From Gnetum montanum (taxonomy: Eukaryota > Streptophyta > Gnetopsida > Gnetales > Gnetaceae): DNA of 64,000 nucleotides. A model generated the notes under the pieces. That model was not told the origin of the DNA. It did no database searches and saw only the letters and a program-made list of their open reading frames with translations. Numbering within the stretch: the stretch's first letter is position 1; every line of letters starts with the position of its first letter. Where the stretch lies: NCBI GenBank assembly GCA_015680685.1, contig MNCI01034772.1, positions 1 to 64,000 of the forward strand. The letters are read 5' to 3'. Below are positions 60,026-64,000 of this stretch, piece after piece. Both the position numbers and the translations under genes were made by a program.

Positions 60026-61083
60026 AAGATAAATATCATCTAATCAAGAAATGTGATACTTGCTAAAGGCATGCTTCTCTTATCTATGTTCCTTCATAGG
60101 AGCTTAACATGCCTCAAATCACATGGTCATTTTAAAAAAGAAGTCTAGACCTTATTAGTACTATTATCCTTCCTTCAGTTACTTGACATCAATATATTCT
60201 AACTACTATGGAATGCTTCACGAAGTGGGTAGAAGCTATTCCTTTGTGTTCCATCAAATCTCATGTCATCTGTTACTTTATACTTGATCACATCATAACC
60301 TACTTTAGTGTACCTCTCTAAATTATAATTGATAATGGATCTTAGTTCAAAAGTACAGAGGAATCTTATTTCTATTCCATGTACCACATCACCTAATTCT
60401 TTTTATCACCATATTATACTCAATCTAATGGTAAAGTCAAATCAACCAATAAAACTCTTATTTGTTTTCTTCATACCATGGTCAATAAAACCCAATACAA
60501 TTAGCACATACAATTATCTTACCCCTTATGGGTTTACTATACTACTTTTCGTACAACTACTTGTTATACTTCATACCTTCTAACCTATGGTTTAAAGGCA
60601 ATCTTACTAGTTGGGCTTCATATCCTATCTCTCCATGTTTCTCTTTACAATTGGTATTCAAATTAGGACAACAACAACATATGATGTTTTTAGTTAGACC
60701 TTCTCGAAGAATAATAGTAAGCTACTCTTCAACATCTTTATGAATATCAAGTAGGTATTCAGCATTACCACTCTAGACATGTTAGAATTAGAGAGATTCA
60801 TGAGGGTGACTTAATCCTTCACTATTTTTCAAACTCCAAAGATACAATGTTCTCATCTAACTAGTAGGGTCATTTCCTAGTACTTCAATCATTACAAAAT
60901 GATACCTACATCTTATCTGATCTAGAAGGATATCAATTTATATATCATATCAATAAAACCTTTCTAGAGCACTATGACATGTAGCCAACTTATAGCATTC
61001 AACCTGGTGATTGTCAAGATTGAACAAGTGATCTCCCAATTACAATTTACTTTTCATTAGCTTTTGCACTCTATTTTTTTTTT

Positions 61084-61315
61084 GAAAAAGGTCAAGATGA
61101 TAATTTCCAAAAAAGATGCTATACATATGTACAGCGTGGGCCAGGGCTGCTGGCCCCACGTCGGCAAGGAAAACCACCGAAAACACTCCCAGGGCCACCC
61201 TGCCGCAGGTCTGCCAGCCGGTGGAAGGCTAGCCAAACCATCAATAAAACAAAAAATTTCTCAATCGGATCTCCCCCCGTCACTAGGACACCCCACGGCT
61301 GCCACCAACCTGGAG
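61084..61315 (-). other. LINE 3' UTR
   Basis: About 230 bases follow the ORF2 TAA and lead into the A-tail; they are GC-rich up to about 61140 and then AT-rich. The plus-strand frame at 61064-61603 runs antisense through this UTR and is not supported. Confidence 0.6.
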
Positions 61316-63999
61316 TTAGTTACAGCTGCTGGTACTGGGCTGGTCGGGTCCGGCGACACGGCAACGCCGGTTTTCCTCGATAATCTGGGCGATGCCGATC
61401 TTTTGCTTTTTGGGGATGCTCTCCATCCAATCCTACATAGGGAAGTTCAGGCTTTGCTCCCCGGGAACGTCAGTGGCCCTCCTTTTTTTCTCATGCCTCT
61501 CCTCCTCCAGGTTCTGCCCCTGGGGCACCAGGCTCTGGTTCACGACATGGGGGGTGGTCCTATAACGCAATCTCTCAAAAACCCACTGTGTTTGCGTTTG
61601 TAGCGGCGCCATAGCGGAGGTGATTTCTTGCCAAAACTTGCCAATCCTGTTAGAGAGGACGTTCATGGAAGGCAGAGCTTCTCCCTTGAAAATGCAATCA
61701 TTCCTGGCCCGCCACAGGATCCAAAGGGCCGCCAACGTAGCCGAATTCCGAGAGAATTCAGGGGTGTGGAGTCCGGCCATTTTCCACAACTGTGTGGTCA
61801 CCTGGCAATCGTGCACGAAGTGCTTCAAAGTTTCTGCCTACTGGTTACACAGAGGGCACTGGGTATTGATATCCAGTCCCTAAGACTGCAGAGCAACGCA
61901 AACAGGGAGGGCCTGATGAAGGATCAGCCACCCGAAGGCTTTTATTTTCTTCAGGAGGATACCCCTCCACAGTTTCATCTAGCGCGGCTCGGCTGGAAAC
62001 CACTTCTGTAGGAGCTGCCGTGGGTGGAGAGGGAACACCTCAGCACTACCCAACAATCTGGCGTGCCCGTAGAACTGTTTCCAAATGTGGGAATCGGAAT
62101 TTACCGACGTCCAGGGCCAGTATTTTTCCCTCATAATTTGCACCCAAAGGGAGGGGTCCTCGTTATCGGTATACAGGCACTGAAGGAGTCTATGATGCTC
62201 GAGGGACACCTCAAGTGTGAAGGGAAGGAGGCCGATCCCCCCTGTGGAACGGGGCCGAGCGATTTTCGTCCAAGCAACTAGGTGCATCCTCTTTCCCCCC
62301 TTCCCACCAGACCAAACAAAATCGCGGATTATCTGGTCAATCTTTGTGGCGACACCCAAGGGCGGGGAGGCCACGGAGGTAGCAAACCTGACCATGGCCC
62401 CTAAGACAGTGGACGCCAGCACCATCTTACCCTTGCGGGATAGGAAATTGTTCGTCTAGCGAGCCGCGCGTTTCTAGATTCTCTCAATAAGCGATTGCCA
62501 GGTTTGCTGTCTGTGCCAATTGTGCATGGGAATGCCTAGATATTTGTCAGCCACCCCCCTGGGAGAATTCCAAGGATTTGGATGACCTTGCTGCAAACTG
62601 AAGGATGCGTGTGGGTAAAGTAAAGGGCCGATTTCCCGGGGTTGGGTGCCAGGCCCACCTCCCGGCGCATCCAATCTAGCACCTTCAGGATCACCTTGGC
62701 CTATGGAACCGTTGCCCTGGTGTAGATCATAGTGTCGTCAGCGAAATGGATGGTGAGGCATGGGATTCCGTGCACGTTTAACCCTTGGACCCCTTCCTCC
62801 ATACAGTATGTTTGCAAGAGGTCCATCAGCATCAGGAAGAGTAGAGGCGAGAGAGGGTCTCCCTGACGAAGCCCGCACCCGGTCCGATGGAAGCCCCATA
62901 ACTACCCATCAATGTCCAAAGAGTAATGCCCTCCTTGCTGGATCTGCAGGCAGAGGTCAATAAAGGCATTGTCAAAGCCTTTGGCGTGCAGCACAGATCG
63001 CAAGGCAGCCCAACTAACGGAATCGTAGGCCTTTGCGATGTCCAACTTGATGTAGAGGCCCGGTAATCTGGCCACTCGCAGGGAGTGCTGAATTTCTTAG
63101 AGTAGTAAAATGTGGTCTTGAAGATGACGCCCTTTCATAAAGGCTGCCTGGTGTTTACCCATGAGGCATGTCATGAGTGGATGTAGCCTGGCCACGAGCA
63201 GGCGAGAAAACAGCTGCAGCAGGCAGTTACAGACACAGATGGGGCAAAAATGGCCAGGGGAGGTGGGATTTTCCATCTTTGGCAGCAAAACCACACGATA
63301 GCAGTTAATCTCTTTGCGGACCTGATGCCACGGCAGCATGTGGTTGAAAGTGTCAAGCAGGTTAGTCCCGAGGACGTCCTCGAAATCCCGGAACAGTTCA
63401 ATGGGCCAGCCATTTGGACCCGGTGCCTTGTCTATCGGCATGTTCTAGAGCGCATCATGGAGTTCTTGGCATGAAAAAGGCTGTAGGAGCCGGAAATTAT
63501 CCGCCAGTCCTAGGATTTTTTCCACCGGCACCGAAATTGGTTCTGTTGGCTGCCACGCCCAGACCTGCTACCAGTAATTCAGAATGCTGTCGATGCCCAA
63601 GTGCAGATCGCCCTGCATGAGGCATTGCAGCGGACCATGGCGAGCACCACTGTGCTCCTTCGCCACAGAAAAGAAAAATTTTGTATGCCGATCCCCCACC
63701 TTAAGCCACTGCACATGGCCCCTTTGGCGCCAATACTCCTCTTCCTCGTGGTGCAGAAGCTGCAGCTCAGCCTGCAAGGCGAGTTCCTCCCTAGCGTGGT
63801 CTGCCCCGTGCTCCTGGTGCTCCTGCAGTGCCTGAATATCCTGCAGTTTATCCTAGAGCTGGCTACGGTAGGTTCTGAAACTGTATTTCTGTGCAGGGCT
63901 GATATTTTTAATTTTACATTTCAGGGTCTTCAACCCATCCTTTAGAAATTCGTGTGGGTCCACTGAGGCGTTGTAGTTTCGCCAGATGTCCAGCATCAA
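61316..63999 (-). pseudogene. LINE ORF2: reverse transcriptase plus zinc-finger tail, with 11 in-frame TAG codons
   Basis: ORF2 would nick target DNA and copy element RNA. The visible part starts after the endonuclease. EEEEYWRQRGHVQWLKVGDR lies near 63690-63745, and DKAPGPNGWPIELF near 63385-63435. HFCPICVCNCLLQLFSRLLV and AAFMKGRHLQDHILL follow to 63100, then KLDIAKAYDSVSW near 63020-63055, GLRQGDPLSPLLFLML near 62820-62875 and the metal-binding FADD at 62734-62745. A zinc-binding CPLCNQ...HFVHDC tail (zf-RVT type) lies near 61800-61858. One frameshift sits at a six-base homopolymer (62554-62559), before which the frame is continuous from the window edge. In-frame stops are TAG at 63853, 63568, 63445, 62902, 62701, 62474, 62456, 61979, 61880, 61838 and 61430, and TAA at 63097. 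After the TAG at 61430 the frame stays open for about 37 more codons to TAA at 61316. Confidence 0.85.
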
Positions 64000-64000
64000 T

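Larger units (their letters stand above)
57740..60960 (+). pseudogene. Ty3/gypsy pol, decayed: RT, RNase H, second RNase H, integrase
   Basis: RT starts near 57760 with IKEDIIKLYNDRFIYLANY, then VIVPKKNDHIHRCIDFHNLN and DFPLPNI (to about 57970). The palm with the usual YxDD is lost between about 58150 and 58260. RNase H follows: DEECQKVFDSIKEA near 58290, then ETRYYDIEKYCLSLIFILKK near 58480-58545. A second, plant-type RNase H at 58985-59240 has NNIVEYEALI, YGDSQFIIN and ENMLANALV; this doubling is typical of Tat-lineage elements. Integrase begins near 59500 (VLDQVYLEVCG), is interrupted by the rRNA insert, and resumes with KCDTC near 60048, TMECFTKWVEAIP near 60205, the core aspartate in IIDNGS near 60330, and YALWAY-like remnants near 60520-60640. 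Stops are common. A 92-base tandem duplication disrupts the first RNase H. Confidence 0.82.
61074..64000 (-). mobile_element. L1-type LINE, 3' part, truncated by the window end
   Basis: The element runs leftwards and ends in an A-tail (T run on the plus strand at 61074-61083). It is clearly GC- and CpG-richer than the flanking gypsy DNA. It contains most of ORF2 (61316-63999), then a 3' UTR of about 230 bases. It is inserted at the end of the older gypsy pol. Its 5' part and left target duplication lie outside the window. Confidence 0.85.

Noticed and set aside
61064-61603. Plus-strand frame of 179 codons
   Set aside because: Antisense to the LINE 3' end and UTR; no recognisable domain.
61620-62459. 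Several plus-strand open frames of 80-127 codons at the right end
   Set aside because: They are antisense shadows of the GC-rich LINE ORF2, which reads well on the minus strand.

Overview
The window looks like nuclear DNA from a large-genome land plant. It is AT-rich, packed with old nested retrotransposons, and carries decayed cytochrome P450 and UDP-glycosyltransferase copies plus a plastid-type rRNA insert. A conifer-like or other gymnosperm genome is my inference; no single sequence here proves the lineage. I found no intact host gene, no tRNA gene, no CRISPR array and nothing prokaryotic. Nearly all open frames are short chance ORFs in repeat DNA.

Layout. 0-9 kb: a Ty3/gypsy integrase remnant split by a solo LTR with a perfect target-site duplication, then its polypurine tract and an LTR start, a P450 pseudogene, a Ty1/copia reverse-transcriptase segment present as three tandem units, and a 1.6 kb LTR. 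9-15 kb: two minisatellites and a minus-strand gypsy remnant (integrase tail, polypurine tract, LTR), then a partial third LTR. 15-24 kb: mostly AT-rich DNA with a decayed LINE, a minus-strand copia remnant ending in a hairpin, and a GC-rich UGT85-like pseudogene. 24-28 kb: an inverted-repeat family and a tandem repeat.

28-41 kb holds the clearest element: a 10 kb LTR retrotransposon (29149-39212) inserted into an older gypsy gag gene. It has matching LTRs, a 5-bp target duplication with one mismatch, a tRNA-Asp-type primer binding site, gag and protease, then a long extra ORF before the 3' LTR. I see no reverse transcriptase, RNase H or integrase. A relative on the minus strand (41.8-48.3 kb) carries the same extra ORF downstream of an integrase tail, so the ORF is a conserved part of this lineage.

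48-57 kb: a diverged array with a period near 190 bp, a TTTGACC-rich tract, a 30-bp minisatellite, a 90-N gap, and two LTRs head to tail with no internal region. 57.7-61 kb: a decayed gypsy pol (RT, RNase H, second RNase H, integrase) whose integrase zinc domain is interrupted by about 400 bp of organellar 23S rRNA sequence. 61.07-64 kb: the 3' part of a GC-rich L1-type LINE on the minus strand, running off the window. Its ORF is broken by 11 TAG, one TAA and no TGA codons, plus one frameshift.

Nothing here forms a host pathway. The interplay is between mobile elements: nesting, solo-LTR formation, loss of pol from an element that kept gag, and captured or decaying host fragments.
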